64,000 bases of DNA from positions 211,561-275,560 of the forward strand of contig NZ_AUBI01000006.1 in the NCBI RefSeq assembly GCF_000429165.1, given 5' to 3'. Numbering within the stretch: the stretch's first letter is position 1; the number at the start of each line of letters is the position of its first letter. A program made the position numbers and the translations under genes. Of the stretch, positions 17,267-26,142 are shown piece by piece. The notes beneath the pieces were generated by a model. It was not told the DNA's origin and ran no database searches. It saw only the letters and a program-made list of their open reading frames with translations. This stretch comes from Acetobacter nitrogenifigens DSM 23921 = NBRC 105050 (GTDB lineage Bacteria; Pseudomonadota; Alphaproteobacteria; Acetobacterales; Acetobacteraceae).

Positions 17267-19753
17267 ATGCATATGAAGCGCTCCCTGCTCCTGGCGACGT
17301 CTTTGCTGACGGCGTTCGCCGGGGAGGCCGCAGAAGCGGCTGTCGCCAGACACCCTGTTGTGAAGAGGGTAGCGACGCGGGCGCAAACTCCGACCTCCGC
17401 AACCTCGGTAACCAGGCCGGCGACGGTGGTTGCTCCTGCTGTTCGGACGCAAACGCCGCAGCGGCGGGATACAGTTTATTCCGGGCCTGGTGAGGAAATC
17501 ATCGCCACAGGCACGCGCGATACGGGACGCAAAGCGCGAGACAGTATTGCTCCAATCGATATCGTTACGGCAAAGCAGTTGATGGGGACGGGAGAAACCG
17601 ATCCTGCGCGCGCCTTGACGCGTCTGATGCCATCTCTGTCGATGCAGGCTTACGGCAACGACACGCAGGCGTTCAATTCCACGATCCGCATGAGGGGCCT
17701 AAGTCCCAACGAGGTGCTGATTCTTGTTGATGGGCAACGTCGGCATCAGACCAGCATCATGAATTTCGATACTGGACCCGAGCAGGGCACGACTCCTACC
17801 GATCTGGACATGATTCCGGCGAGCATGATTGACCACATCGAGGTTCTGCGGGATGGCGCAGCGGCGCAGTATGGGTCCGATGCTATTGCCGGCGTGGTCA
17901 ACGTCATTCTGAAAAAGAGCGTTCACAAGGGATCGGCCTACAGCCAGATGGGGCAAACCGAAGCTGGCGACGGGTTCTCTGTGACGGCGGGTGGAGATTA
18001 CGGTTTTGCGCTCGGAAATGACGGATTTCTCCGACTGAGCTTCGACTTCAAGCATCAGGATCACACGAATCGTACCGGTCCGGATAATCGCAACGGCACG
18101 TATGACAACAAAATCATGGGGCAACCGGAAGTCACGCGCGAGACGTTAGGTCTGAATTTCGGCAAGGACATCATTGGATCACGTTTACAGTTTTTTGGAA
18201 ACATCACGTACGGCCACCGCCATGGCGAGAGTTACCAGAACAACCGGCTGGCTTCGTCTTTGCCTGCAGTTTATCCTCATGGCTACACGCCGATACAGAC
18301 TGACGAAGAAAACGATTATGCTGCGAATCTCGGTTTAAAAGGCGACGATCTTTTCGGGTTTGGCTGGAAGGCGTCTACGACGTGGGGCGCAGATCAGGCG
18401 AATATCGGCAACAAGAATACGGCGAACCTGGCCTATTATTCGACCTACGGCTACACGCCGACCAGTTTCGACGTTGGAAACTATAAAAGCACGCAATGGA
18501 CGAGTAATTTCGATCTGACTCGCTCTGTAAAAATTCCCTTCATGACGACCCCCGTTCACTTTGCGGCGGGAACCGAATACCGCTACGAACAATATGATAT
18601 CGGCGCTGGCGAGTATGCCTCCTATTACGGCGGTGGGTCGCAGGGCCTGGGTGGCCTGACGCCTGCTAGCGCCGGATCGCACAGCCGCGACGTCGTGGCA
18701 GGTTACATTGACGTCGATGTGCATCCTGTAAAGCGTCTGGATATCGATCTGGCCGGACGAACCGAGCATTATACCGACGTGGGGGATACCCAAAATGGCA
18801 AGATCGCTGCACGCTACGACTTCAGTCGTCGTGCCGCCATCCGGGCGTCGATCAGCAGCGGCTTCCGGGCGCCGACGCTCGCCGAAGAGTATTTCAGCAA
18901 TATCATCACGTCTCCCACGGGCGCCAGCGGATTGCTGGCTGTCAATTCGGCAGGCGCGCGTTCGATAGGCGCGGCGGCGCTGAAACCGGAGCGTTCAACA
19001 AACGCCAGCGGCGGCATCGTGTTGGAGCCTGTCGATAACTGGCATGTTGGCGTTGATGTTTACCAGATCAACATCCGTGATCGGATTGTCGGCGGCGGCG
19101 CGGTGAATGGAGCGTCGGCCGTCGAGGCTATCGAGGCTAACGGCATCACCTTACCGTCCACCGCGTCGACGTCGGCCGTCTCGGCCACGTATCTGACCAA
19201 TGGCGCAAGTACACGGACCCAGGGGCTGGACATCACGTCAGATTATACGATTCCTTACAAACGTTACGGAACGTTCCGTCTGAACCTTGCGATTAACCTG
19301 AACCGGACGACCATTCACCACATGGCGCTGAATGCGTCCGGCAAACCGCAGTTGAACGCCCAGCTTGCGACTTACCTTCGCTACGCCACGCCGCGCAGCA
19401 AGATCATTCTCGGCGTGAACTGGAAGAAGGGACGTTTCGATGCGATGGTGCGTGAGACGCGCTTCGGTTCGGTCGCTGAAAACCTGACCTATTACACAGG
19501 CTCTAATGCGTATTCGACCAGCGTCTTCGCGCCGTTTGTGGACGAGCCGCGTTGGAACACGGATATCGAATTGGGATATCAGGTGCTCGATCGTCTGCAC
19601 TTGGCCGTCGGCGCGCTCAACGTCACGAACATCAAACCGCGCAAACTTCCTGCGGAAAACGCCTACCTTGGGTCTTACTGGTATTCAACACGCAGCGGTC
19701 AGATGGGTTTCAACGGCGGTTATTACTATGCCCGTGCGAATTATACCTTTTGA
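17267..19753 (+). CDS. TonB-dependent outer-membrane receptor (2)
   Basis: An 828-aa receptor with a signal peptide (MKRSLLLATSLLTAFAGEAA), an Ala/Thr/Pro-rich linker, a TonB-box-like EEIIATGTRD and a classical plug: RDSIAPIDIVTAKQL, RMRGLSPNEVLILVDGQRRH, and IEVLRDGAAAQYGSDAIAGV with VVNVILKK. The barrel ends with YYYARANYTF, a terminal phenylalanine. Start candidates are ATG 17267 and ATG 17273; GAAGAGA lies just upstream of the first. It follows the second ABC importer, which would move the ligand on across the inner membrane. A good rho-independent terminator follows about 95 bp downstream. Confidence 0.92.
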   Translation: MHMKRSLLLATSLLTAFAGEAAEAAVARHPVVKRVATRAQTPTSATSVTRPATVVAPAVRTQTPQRRDTVYSGPGEEIIATGTRDTGRKARDSIAPIDIVTAKQLMGTGETDPARALTRLMPSLSMQAYGNDTQAFNSTIRMRGLSPNEVLILVDGQRRHQTSIMNFDTGPEQGTTPTDLDMIPASMIDHIEVLRDGAAAQYGSDAIAGVVNVILKKSVHKGSAYSQMGQTEAGDGFSVTAGGDYGFALGNDGFLRLSFDFKHQDHTNRTGPDNRNGTYDNKIMGQPEVTRETLGLNFGKDIIGSRLQFFGNITYGHRHGESYQNNRLASSLPAVYPHGYTPIQTDEENDYAANLGLKGDDLFGFGWKASTTWGADQANIGNKNTANLAYYSTYGYTPTSFDVGNYKSTQWTSNFDLTRSVKIPFMTTPVHFAAGTEYRYEQYDIGAGEYASYYGGGSQGLGGLTPASAGSHSRDVVAGYIDVDVHPVKRLDIDLAGRTEHYTDVGDTQNGKIAARYDFSRRAAIRASISSGFRAPTLAEEYFSNIITSPTGASGLLAVNSAGARSIGAAALKPERSTNASGGIVLEPVDNWHVGVDVYQINIRDRIVGGGAVNGASAVEAIEANGITLPSTASTSAVSATYLTNGASTRTQGLDITSDYTIPYKRYGTFRLNLAINLNRTTIHHMALNASGKPQLNAQLATYLRYATPRSKIILGVNWKKGRFDAMVRETRFGSVAENLTYYTGSNAYSTSVFAPFVDEPRWNTDIELGYQVLDRLHLAVGALNVTNIKPRKLPAENAYLGSYWYSTRSGQMGFNGGYYYARANYTF

Positions 19754-19848
19754 GCTGGTGCTTAGGAAGTGGGTGCGACGGGCGTGCTTTTCGTCGCCCG
19801 CCGTTCGCCGGGACGTTGAGCCGGTGGCGGCAGATCAATCTTTTATGA

Positions 19849-19886
19849 AAACGGCCATGCAGAATGCTGGCCGTTTCTCTGTTTTT
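19849..19886 (+). terminator. Rho-independent terminator
   Basis: AAACGGCCA and TGGCCGTTT make a 9-bp stem, followed by CTCTGTTTTT. It separates the TonB receptor transcript from the MmgE/PrpD gene, although the hairpin lies only 15 bases before the next start and could also act as an attenuator. Confidence 0.7.
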
Positions 19887-19900
19887 ATGAGGGTCGTCGC

Positions 19901-21283
19901 GTGAGCGCAGCGAAACTTCCTGCCGCAAGGCGAATCGTACGATTCTATACTGCCTTGAGTGGAAAGGATCTTCCGGAGACGACACGCCACGCAGTCCGTC
20001 GTCATATGCTCGATACGCTGGGCGTCGGGATCGCCGGGGCGGCGCAGCCCGAGCCTGAGGCGGTCGCCGCCGCATGCCGTCGTCTGTGCGGCGGCGGCGG
20101 CGGCGCGCCCTTGTGGGGCGCCCGGCAAAACGTTCCGTCTTTTTCCGCTGCGCTGATCAATGGCGCGGCGTCACATGCCCTGGAGCTCGATGACGCCAGC
20201 GGGTGCGATCACTCTGGCGCGGTGATGACGCCGGCTTTGATGGCGGCGCTGCCGCTGGCGCCGCACGCGACGGACGACGACTTGATCGCCGCGTTCTGCG
20301 CGGGATACGATCTCGGTCGTCGCGTGATGGAAGCCGCTGGCGGGTACGACGCTCATAATAATGCCGGATGGCATTCTACTGGCACCTGCGGGGTGTTCGG
20401 CGCCAGCATCGCGGTGTCGCGTCTGTTGGGTGTTGGGGAGGACGTCGCCACCAACGCTTTGGGGATCGCGGGCTCTTTCTCGTCCGGAAACTGGTCGTTC
20501 ATGGCGGATGGCGCGATGACGAAGCGGCTTCATGCGGGTCATGCGGCGGCGGGCGGTCTGATGTCTGTCGAGCTGGCGCGTGGCGGGTTGATTGGTCCAG
20601 AGCATGTTTTTGACACTGACTGGGGCGGGTTTTTCAGCACTTACTGTGCAAAGGGAGACGCGAATCCAGAGCTGTTGACGGCGGATTTCGGCAACCTGTG
20701 GCGGATTCATCGCTCGTCGATCAAGCCGTATGCGTCTTGCCGCGGCACACATGCTGCGGTCGAGATCGCGCGGCGTCTTGAGCCTTCGCTGCCGGTGACG
20801 GAGGTGGAGCGGATCAGCATCCATGTGACGGCGACGATCCATCGCATGTGCGGCGGATACGATATTCGCTCGCTGGTCGACGCGCAGATGAGCCTGCCTT
20901 ATGCCGTCGCGGTCGCCTGGCTGACTGGCGAAGCCGACCTGTCGCGTTTCCTGCCGCCCATTCGGGGGAGCGAAGCGGTCGCGGAGGTTATGCGGCGTAT
21001 TGAAATCGTCGCTGATCCGTCGATCGACAACAACCTCGCCGCGCGCGTTCTGGCGACCAGGCGCGATGGTGTGGTGGTCGAGGACCGGGTCGATGTTCCT
21101 GAAGGGTCGTGGAACAATCCCCTGCCGGATACAGCGCTGATAGCGAAATACCATTCTCTGGCGACACCGGTGATCGGACGGAAGGGGGCGGAGGCTTTAC
21201 ACCAACGCATCTTCGCACTCGGCGGCGGCGGGTTGGCCGCAGACATTTCGCCGCTTCTCACAGCTATTAACGTGAAAGAATGA
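19901..21283 (+). CDS. MmgE/PrpD family protein, possible epimerase
   Basis: A 460-aa protein of the MmgE/PrpD superfamily, shown by MLDTLGVGIAGA, HALELDDASGCDHSG, AGWHSTGTCGVFGA and DGAMTKRLHAGHAA. The family contains 2-methylcitrate dehydratase, cis-aconitate decarboxylase and the iminodisuccinate epimerase of Agrobacterium. The GTG start has GAGGG 7 bases upstream. Its stop overlaps the start of an argininosuccinate-lyase-like gene. In known iminodisuccinate breakdown an epimerase of this family feeds a C-N lyase, so epimerisation of an iminodicarboxylate is my leading inference; dehydration of a hydroxy acid remains possible. Confidence 0.85.
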   Translation: MSAAKLPAARRIVRFYTALSGKDLPETTRHAVRRHMLDTLGVGIAGAAQPEPEAVAAACRRLCGGGGGAPLWGARQNVPSFSAALINGAASHALELDDASGCDHSGAVMTPALMAALPLAPHATDDDLIAAFCAGYDLGRRVMEAAGGYDAHNNAGWHSTGTCGVFGASIAVSRLLGVGEDVATNALGIAGSFSSGNWSFMADGAMTKRLHAGHAAAGGLMSVELARGGLIGPEHVFDTDWGGFFSTYCAKGDANPELLTADFGNLWRIHRSSIKPYASCRGTHAAVEIARRLEPSLPVTEVERISIHVTATIHRMCGGYDIRSLVDAQMSLPYAVAVAWLTGEADLSRFLPPIRGSEAVAEVMRRIEIVADPSIDNNLAARVLATRRDGVVVEDRVDVPEGSWNNPLPDTALIAKYHSLATPVIGRKGAEALHQRIFALGGGGLAADISPLLTAINVKE

Positions 21284-22797
21284 CCAGCATGCAAAGCGAT
21301 CAGGCCTATCAGGGGTTTCGCGCATCCGGCGGACGTCTAACCGAAGAGCCGCTGAAGCATATCGATTTTCACCGCTCCAACCTGTTGGGCGAGTCGATTC
21401 ACGGCATTCACGCCTTCGACAAGGCGCATGTGGTCATGATGACGGAAACCGGCGTCATTACGGCCGCGACTGGCAAGATGCTGCTGGAAGGTCTGCGTCA
21501 GATGGAAGAGGACGGGATGGAGGAAGCCCGCGCCCGCGCCGATGGCGGCATGCATTCCGGCGAGCATTACCTCATCAACCTGTATGGCGAGGACATTGGC
21601 GGCCGTATTCATCTGGGGCGCAGCTCCGGCGATTTGATCGAGGTGGCCCGACGGATCACTTTCAAGCGGCATGTGCAGGCGCTGGCGCGGAGCCTGATCG
21701 CCCTGCGCGGCGCCCTGCTGGACCGGGCGGCTGGTGCGGTGGACGTGGTCATGCCGGGCTACACCCATGGGCAGCATGCGCAGCCGACGACTTTCGCTCA
21801 CTGGGCGACTATGTTCGAAATCTGCTTCGCACGCGACATGGATCGTCTGGCGTCGTTTTACGAACGTGTGGATCGGTCGCCAGCCGGGGCTGCCATTCTT
21901 ACGGGAAGCGATTTCCCGTTCGATCGCCAGCGCACGTCGGATCTGCTGGGCTTCGCGGCGCCGCTGGACCATACGATGGACGCAATCCTGAGCCATGATC
22001 TGGAAATGGAATACGCCTGCACCCTGTCGGTCGCGGCGCAGACGCTGGGTCGGATAGCGGACGACCTGTTCCTGTGGTCGACGGCCGAGTTTCGGATGGT
22101 TGAGTTGCCGGATCGCTATTGCGGCACTAGCAGCATCATGCCGCAAAAGAAGAACCCGGACGCGCTTGAAGACATGAAAGGGCTCGCTGCACAGTCCTTG
22201 GGTTTTCTGGTCACGGTTTTCAGCGCCGAAAAGGGGCCAACCGGCTTTCCGATCATGGAGCGGCGTAATACCCAGGCCATTCTGTGGGAGTGTGGACGCG
22301 GACTGGCCCTGCGTCTGGGGGCGGCGTCCGGCCTGATCGAGGACGTGACGTTGCATACCGAACGGATGGCGGCGCTGGCCGGCGCGAACTGGGCGCAGGT
22401 GACGGATCTGTCGTCCGCGCTTGTGCGGTATAGCGGTCGGGACTGGCGTTCGGCGCATCATCTCGTTGCGTGCTTCGTTCGTGACTGCATAGACGGTGGT
22501 CTGACTCCGGCGACCTGCACGACTGAGGATCTTGATCGTTCGGCGAAGGCGCTGGGAGCGCCGCCGCCAGGCCTGTCAAAAGATATTTTCGCGAAAGCGA
22601 TGGATCCCCTCCACTTTGTGGAGCAACGAACGTTGCTGGGGGGGCCTGCTTCCGTCAGCATGGAGCAACGCGTTCTGGCGGCGCGGGCGGGACTGCGGAA
22701 AGACAAGGATCGGCTTGCCGGGTGGGAGGCTCAGGATCGTCAGGCCGCGAAACTTCTGGAGGACGCGATAGACAGGATTGTCACGGCGGAGGGGTGA
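21280..22797 (+). CDS. Argininosuccinate-lyase-like C-N lyase
   Basis: A 505-aa member of the aspartase/fumarase superfamily. Conserved regions are GRSSGD (113-118), YTHGQHAQPTT (161-171) and the signature loop GTSSIMPQKKN (282-292) with the catalytic serine. It is longer than ordinary ArgH (~460 aa) and diverges at its N-terminus, so it is probably not the biosynthetic enzyme. Related enzymes split argininosuccinate, EDDS or iminodisuccinate into fumarate and an amine. Four-base overlap with the MmgE/PrpD gene and a GTGA overlap with an MFS carrier gene argue for a catabolic unit. Confidence 0.85.
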   Translation: MTSMQSDQAYQGFRASGGRLTEEPLKHIDFHRSNLLGESIHGIHAFDKAHVVMMTETGVITAATGKMLLEGLRQMEEDGMEEARARADGGMHSGEHYLINLYGEDIGGRIHLGRSSGDLIEVARRITFKRHVQALARSLIALRGALLDRAAGAVDVVMPGYTHGQHAQPTTFAHWATMFEICFARDMDRLASFYERVDRSPAGAAILTGSDFPFDRQRTSDLLGFAAPLDHTMDAILSHDLEMEYACTLSVAAQTLGRIADDLFLWSTAEFRMVELPDRYCGTSSIMPQKKNPDALEDMKGLAAQSLGFLVTVFSAEKGPTGFPIMERRNTQAILWECGRGLALRLGAASGLIEDVTLHTERMAALAGANWAQVTDLSSALVRYSGRDWRSAHHLVACFVRDCIDGGLTPATCTTEDLDRSAKALGAPPPGLSKDIFAKAMDPLHFVEQRTLLGGPASVSMEQRVLAARAGLRKDKDRLAGWEAQDRQAAKLLEDAIDRIVTAEG

Positions 22798-24005
22798 CGT
22801 TGGAACTCGGTCAGCCACGGGCCGTTCGGCGGTTCGCGCCTTTGCTAGCCGCCGGATTTGTCGCGGCTTATCTCGACCGGGTGAACATCAGCTTCGCGAA
22901 GGACGCGCTGGCGGGAGCCGCAGGGTTAACGACCGGGGCGTTCGGGTTCGGCGCGGGGTTGTTCTTCGCAGGCTACGTCGCGGCGGAAGTTCCGGCCAAC
23001 ATGGCGATGGTTCGCGTCGGCGGGCGGGTATGGCTGTCCTCGCTGCTCATCCTGTGGGGCTTTTTGTCCGCGTTAACGGCGGCGGTGTCTTCGCCGCTCC
23101 AGTTCTACGCATTGCGTGTGCTGCTGGGGGTGGTGGAGGCCGGGTTCTTTCCCGGCGCGGTCGCCTATCTCGGGCGCTGGACGTCGGTTTCCGGGCGGGG
23201 ATGGACTACGGCGATCCTGCTGCTTGCCATTCCGCTTTCCGGCGTGTTGGGCGGCGTGGCGTCAGGTGGGATCGTGGCCGGGCTGGACGGTCGTCTGGGA
23301 CTTGAGGGTTGGCGCTGGCTGTTTTTGATCGAAGGTGCATTGCCGGTTGCGCTCGGACTGACGTGTTTCCGGCTGCTTGTCGATGATTCAGGTGTGCCGA
23401 GAGCCCCCGGGCCGGGGGGCGTCGCGGATGTCGTCTCGGCGTTGTTGGATCGCGCCGTCTGGCGCATCGCGTTGTTGGATGGCGCGAATCTTCTTAGCTT
23501 GTATCTTGTGACGTTCTGGTTGCCGTATTCGATCGGGCAGCGCGGCGTGACGTCGGCGTTTGATAACGGCCTGTTGTCAGTCTGTCCTTCTCTGTTAGCG
23601 ATCCCCTGCATGCTGGTGAATGGGTGGCATTCGGACCTAACGCGGGAAAGGCGAGCCCATATCGCTGGCCCGATGGTTCTTGGCGCGACGGCGTTGATGC
23701 TGTCCGGTTTTGCACCGTCTTTCTGGGCGTTCATGGTGCTGGTTTCGGTTGGCGAGGCCGGTTTGCTGGCGGCGATTCCAGCTTATTGGTCCATTCCGGG
23801 AAGCCTTGGGGCGGGACGTGACAGCGCCATCACGATTGCAGTCGCCAGCGCGATCGCCAATCTCGCGGGCATGGGATCGACTATGCTGGCCGGGTATATA
23901 ATTAGTCAGCCGGGCGGAATCAGGATGGCCTTCGTCGTTCTACCGTTGACGACAGCGGTGGCGTCCCTGAGCGTCTGTCGGATACCGCGTTGGATTGCTG
24001 TTTAG
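22794..24005 (+). CDS. MFS transporter, anion:cation symporter type
   Basis: A 403-aa twelve-helix carrier. YLDRVNISFAKDAL near residue 25-40, then FFAGYVAAEVPANM and GVVEAGFFPGAVAYLGRW are the hallmarks of the ACS family, which imports organic anions such as hexuronates, tartrate or phthalate. I chose GTG 22794 because it overlaps the lyase stop (GTGA) and puts the first helix near the N-terminus. It probably imports the substrate, or exports or imports a product such as fumarate, for the two upstream enzymes. Confidence 0.88.
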   Translation: MTLELGQPRAVRRFAPLLAAGFVAAYLDRVNISFAKDALAGAAGLTTGAFGFGAGLFFAGYVAAEVPANMAMVRVGGRVWLSSLLILWGFLSALTAAVSSPLQFYALRVLLGVVEAGFFPGAVAYLGRWTSVSGRGWTTAILLLAIPLSGVLGGVASGGIVAGLDGRLGLEGWRWLFLIEGALPVALGLTCFRLLVDDSGVPRAPGPGGVADVVSALLDRAVWRIALLDGANLLSLYLVTFWLPYSIGQRGVTSAFDNGLLSVCPSLLAIPCMLVNGWHSDLTRERRAHIAGPMVLGATALMLSGFAPSFWAFMVLVSVGEAGLLAAIPAYWSIPGSLGAGRDSAITIAVASAIANLAGMGSTMLAGYIISQPGGIRMAFVVLPLTTAVASLSVCRIPRWIAV

Positions 24006-24039
24006 CGCTCCGCGTCGGGCCGACGCCAGATAAGTGGAA

Positions 24040-24645
24040 ATGGGGGAAGGTTTGAAAAAAAATACGAGTGAACAAAAAAATATTCCATTTCCGGTAAGAG
24101 ACGATCCCGTAGTCCTTGGCGGCAAGCTGCGGGCGCTGCGGCAGTCAAAGGGTCTGTCGATCGATCAGGTGGCCAAGGCAATCGGCGTCAACAAATCCTT
24201 CATAAGCAAGCTAGAGCATGACGCAGTTGCGCCGTCGATTGCGACGTTGGTCCGGTATTGCGACGCTGTAGGAGCGGCGGTGGGAGATCTGTTCGCGCGG
24301 CCGGCGGCGAATATCATCCGCAAGGCGGACCGCAAGCCGATCAATTTTGGTGGAGAGAATCTCTCGGAATTTATTATTTCTGGAGATGGACAAGATCAGG
24401 TGATGGTTCTGATTTCGGAAATTGAACCCGGCGGAGGATCGGGCGCCGAGCAGTATACGCTCCGTTCTGCCGTCGATCTGATCCATGTCGTATCGGGAAG
24501 ACTAAATCTGACCCTCGATGATGTGACTTACACTCTCGACGAAGGTGATACGATTACGTTTCCGCCAACGATTCCACATAGCTGGGTTAATCCCTCCGCC
24601 ACCGAACCTGCGAAAGCCTTCTGGGTTATTTCGCCGCCGCCGTAA
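24040..24645 (+). CDS. XRE-family regulator with C-terminal cupin
   Basis: A 201-aa protein: helix-turn-helix at about residues 25-80 (LGGKLRALRQSKGLSIDQVA, then SFISKLEHDAVAPSIATLVR) and a cupin domain at the C-terminus (HVVSGRLNLTLDDVTYTLDE, then FPPTIPHSWVNP). This PuuR/SutR-like architecture usually senses a small ligand of the pathway it controls. ATG 24040 is used; GTG 24034 and TTG 24052, the latter just after GGGGGAAGG, are alternatives. Lying inside the locus, it is my best candidate for the protein binding the GAAAC-N4-GTTTC sites, by inference only. Confidence 0.87.
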   Translation: MGEGLKKNTSEQKNIPFPVRDDPVVLGGKLRALRQSKGLSIDQVAKAIGVNKSFISKLEHDAVAPSIATLVRYCDAVGAAVGDLFARPAANIIRKADRKPINFGGENLSEFIISGDGQDQVMVLISEIEPGGGSGAEQYTLRSAVDLIHVVSGRLNLTLDDVTYTLDEGDTITFPPTIPHSWVNPSATEPAKAFWVISPPP

Positions 24646-24723
24646 GTGATAAAAAACAGGTATATTTATAAACATAAGTTGACATATAGGCAACGCAGAG
24701 TGATGGTCACTGCGGATGTCGCA

Positions 24724-24755
24724 CGGGCGGCGAGAGACGCGTCGCGCGCCGCCCG
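24724..24755 (+). promoter_or_regulatory. GC-rich leader hairpin before the ureohydrolase gene
   Basis: CGGGCGGCG and CGCCGCCCG form a 9-bp stem around a 14-base loop that itself contains the palindrome GACGCGTC. It lies 36 bases upstream of the start at 24792. It may terminate the regulator transcript or structure the leader RNA. Confidence 0.4.
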
Positions 24756-24791
24756 ATCAGCCGCCTGTTCACTTTCATCCGGAGCATATCG

Positions 24792-25766
24792 TTGCCTGAT
24801 CTCAATCTTCTTCCTCCTGGTCTTGTCGTGAACACGATGAAGGGCGACGTCGCTGAACATCGTGCCGGGGCATGGTTGACTTGGGACGGGACCCTGGATC
24901 TGGATTGCGCGATTTTAGGCGTTCCTTTCGATGGCGCATCGGTGGTTCGCTCGGGGTCGCGTCATGGTCCCGATGCTGTGCGTCAGGGATTGATGTATTT
25001 CACGACCTATTCCAGCCGTGATCGCCGGGGGATGACGGGTTTGCGCGCCGCCGACATCGGCGATATTCCGGTCGTGCTGACGGATATGCCGGAGACGTTT
25101 CGACGATTGAGCGAAACCGTTCGCATCCTGTCGGAAAACGCGATCATTCCGATTATGATTGGTGGCGATCATTCAATCGCTTTTCCAGATATGTGTGGAA
25201 TCATGGACGCTATGGCGCCGGGAAGCAGGCTGGGCGTTATTCATTTCGACGCGCATCATGATCTGCGCGAGGCGCATTTGGGAGCGGAGTCTAGCGGTGT
25301 TCCGTTTCGCAAGGCTCTGGAGCGGTTCGCGACATCCGTTCATGGCGAAAACATGGTGCAGATCGGAATGGCGGAGTTCACAAACTCTCCGCAACTGGAT
25401 GATTACGCCAAGGAAAAGGGTATCACCGTCATTTCCGCGATGGAGGTGCAGGATCGTGGCATCGACGCCGTCGTCGAGCAGGCGCTGAAGATCGCTGGTA
25501 GGGACACGGATGGCGTCTTTCTGTCGGTCGATATCGATGTTCTGAATCTGGCCTACGCGCCGGGGACGGCTGCTCCCAATCCCTTTGGTCTTTCGGCGCC
25601 TGAAATGCAAAAGGCGTTGCGTATGATCGGCGCGAGCGGGAAATTGAAGGGTGCGGACATTGTTGAAATTGCCCCGCCTTATGATTCGCAAAACCTTACA
25701 GGGTCTGTCGGCGCGTCGCTGATCTTAAGTTTATTATACGGAATTTCTTCTTGTCGTGTTACGTAA
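24792..25766 (+). CDS. Arginase/agmatinase/formiminoglutamase family hydrolase
   Basis: A 324-aa ureohydrolase. Binuclear manganese ligands are all visible: H127 in GGDHSI, D153, H155 and D157 in FDAHHDL, and D247 and D249 in SVDIDVLN. The start is TTG with GGAG 8 bases before; no ATG fits the family N-terminus. Members hydrolyse arginine, agmatine, guanidino acids, guanidine or formiminoglutamate, releasing urea or formamide. Placed behind the XRE-cupin regulator it probably ends the locus; if the substrate were beta-Asp-Arg it would process the released arginine, but a guanidino acid is equally possible. Confidence 0.87.
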   Translation: MPDLNLLPPGLVVNTMKGDVAEHRAGAWLTWDGTLDLDCAILGVPFDGASVVRSGSRHGPDAVRQGLMYFTTYSSRDRRGMTGLRAADIGDIPVVLTDMPETFRRLSETVRILSENAIIPIMIGGDHSIAFPDMCGIMDAMAPGSRLGVIHFDAHHDLREAHLGAESSGVPFRKALERFATSVHGENMVQIGMAEFTNSPQLDDYAKEKGITVISAMEVQDRGIDAVVEQALKIAGRDTDGVFLSVDIDVLNLAYAPGTAAPNPFGLSAPEMQKALRMIGASGKLKGADIVEIAPPYDSQNLTGSVGASLILSLLYGISSCRVT

Positions 25767-26142
25767 GACAAGTTGAATAACTATAGATTAAATAGTCTCT
25801 TATCATGTTTGATATGCGGCCGTTGTTGGTAAATGGGTTTTACACGATGACTTTTGCTGTGCGGCACGAGGAGCGTGAGGATGTCGCACCCAATGTCGCT
25901 GTGTAGCAACGTGATTCTGCAAAAAGAACAAAGAGAGAGGTCTTGAGAGTTCGAAAAGCCTCTTGGTTGTGATTCCATTTTTTATATGAAGATTGGAAGC
26001 GGTAATGTCACATTAACAGCACTGGTTTGACAGACTTCTGCAGGAAGGGCTTTCAGGCCGGGAGCACGGTTGCGGCGTTCCGCTGGGCGAAAGCCCGGAG
26101 ATGGTGATGCCACGTTAACTTTGAGCCTGCTAAACTGATATG
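25767..26142. other. Gene-free stretch before the IS relic
   Basis: I see no credible gene. The first ~230 bases are relatively AT-rich. The last ~100 bases (from about 26040, ending in a stretch running into the relic ATG at 26143) probably belong to the upstream part of the IS6-type element, but no terminal inverted repeat could be delimited. Confidence 0.4.

Noticed and set aside
21280..22797. Assigning the lyase as biosynthetic argH
   Set aside because: It is longer than ArgH, sits in a catabolic operon with MmgE/PrpD and a carrier, and no other arginine biosynthesis gene is adjacent.
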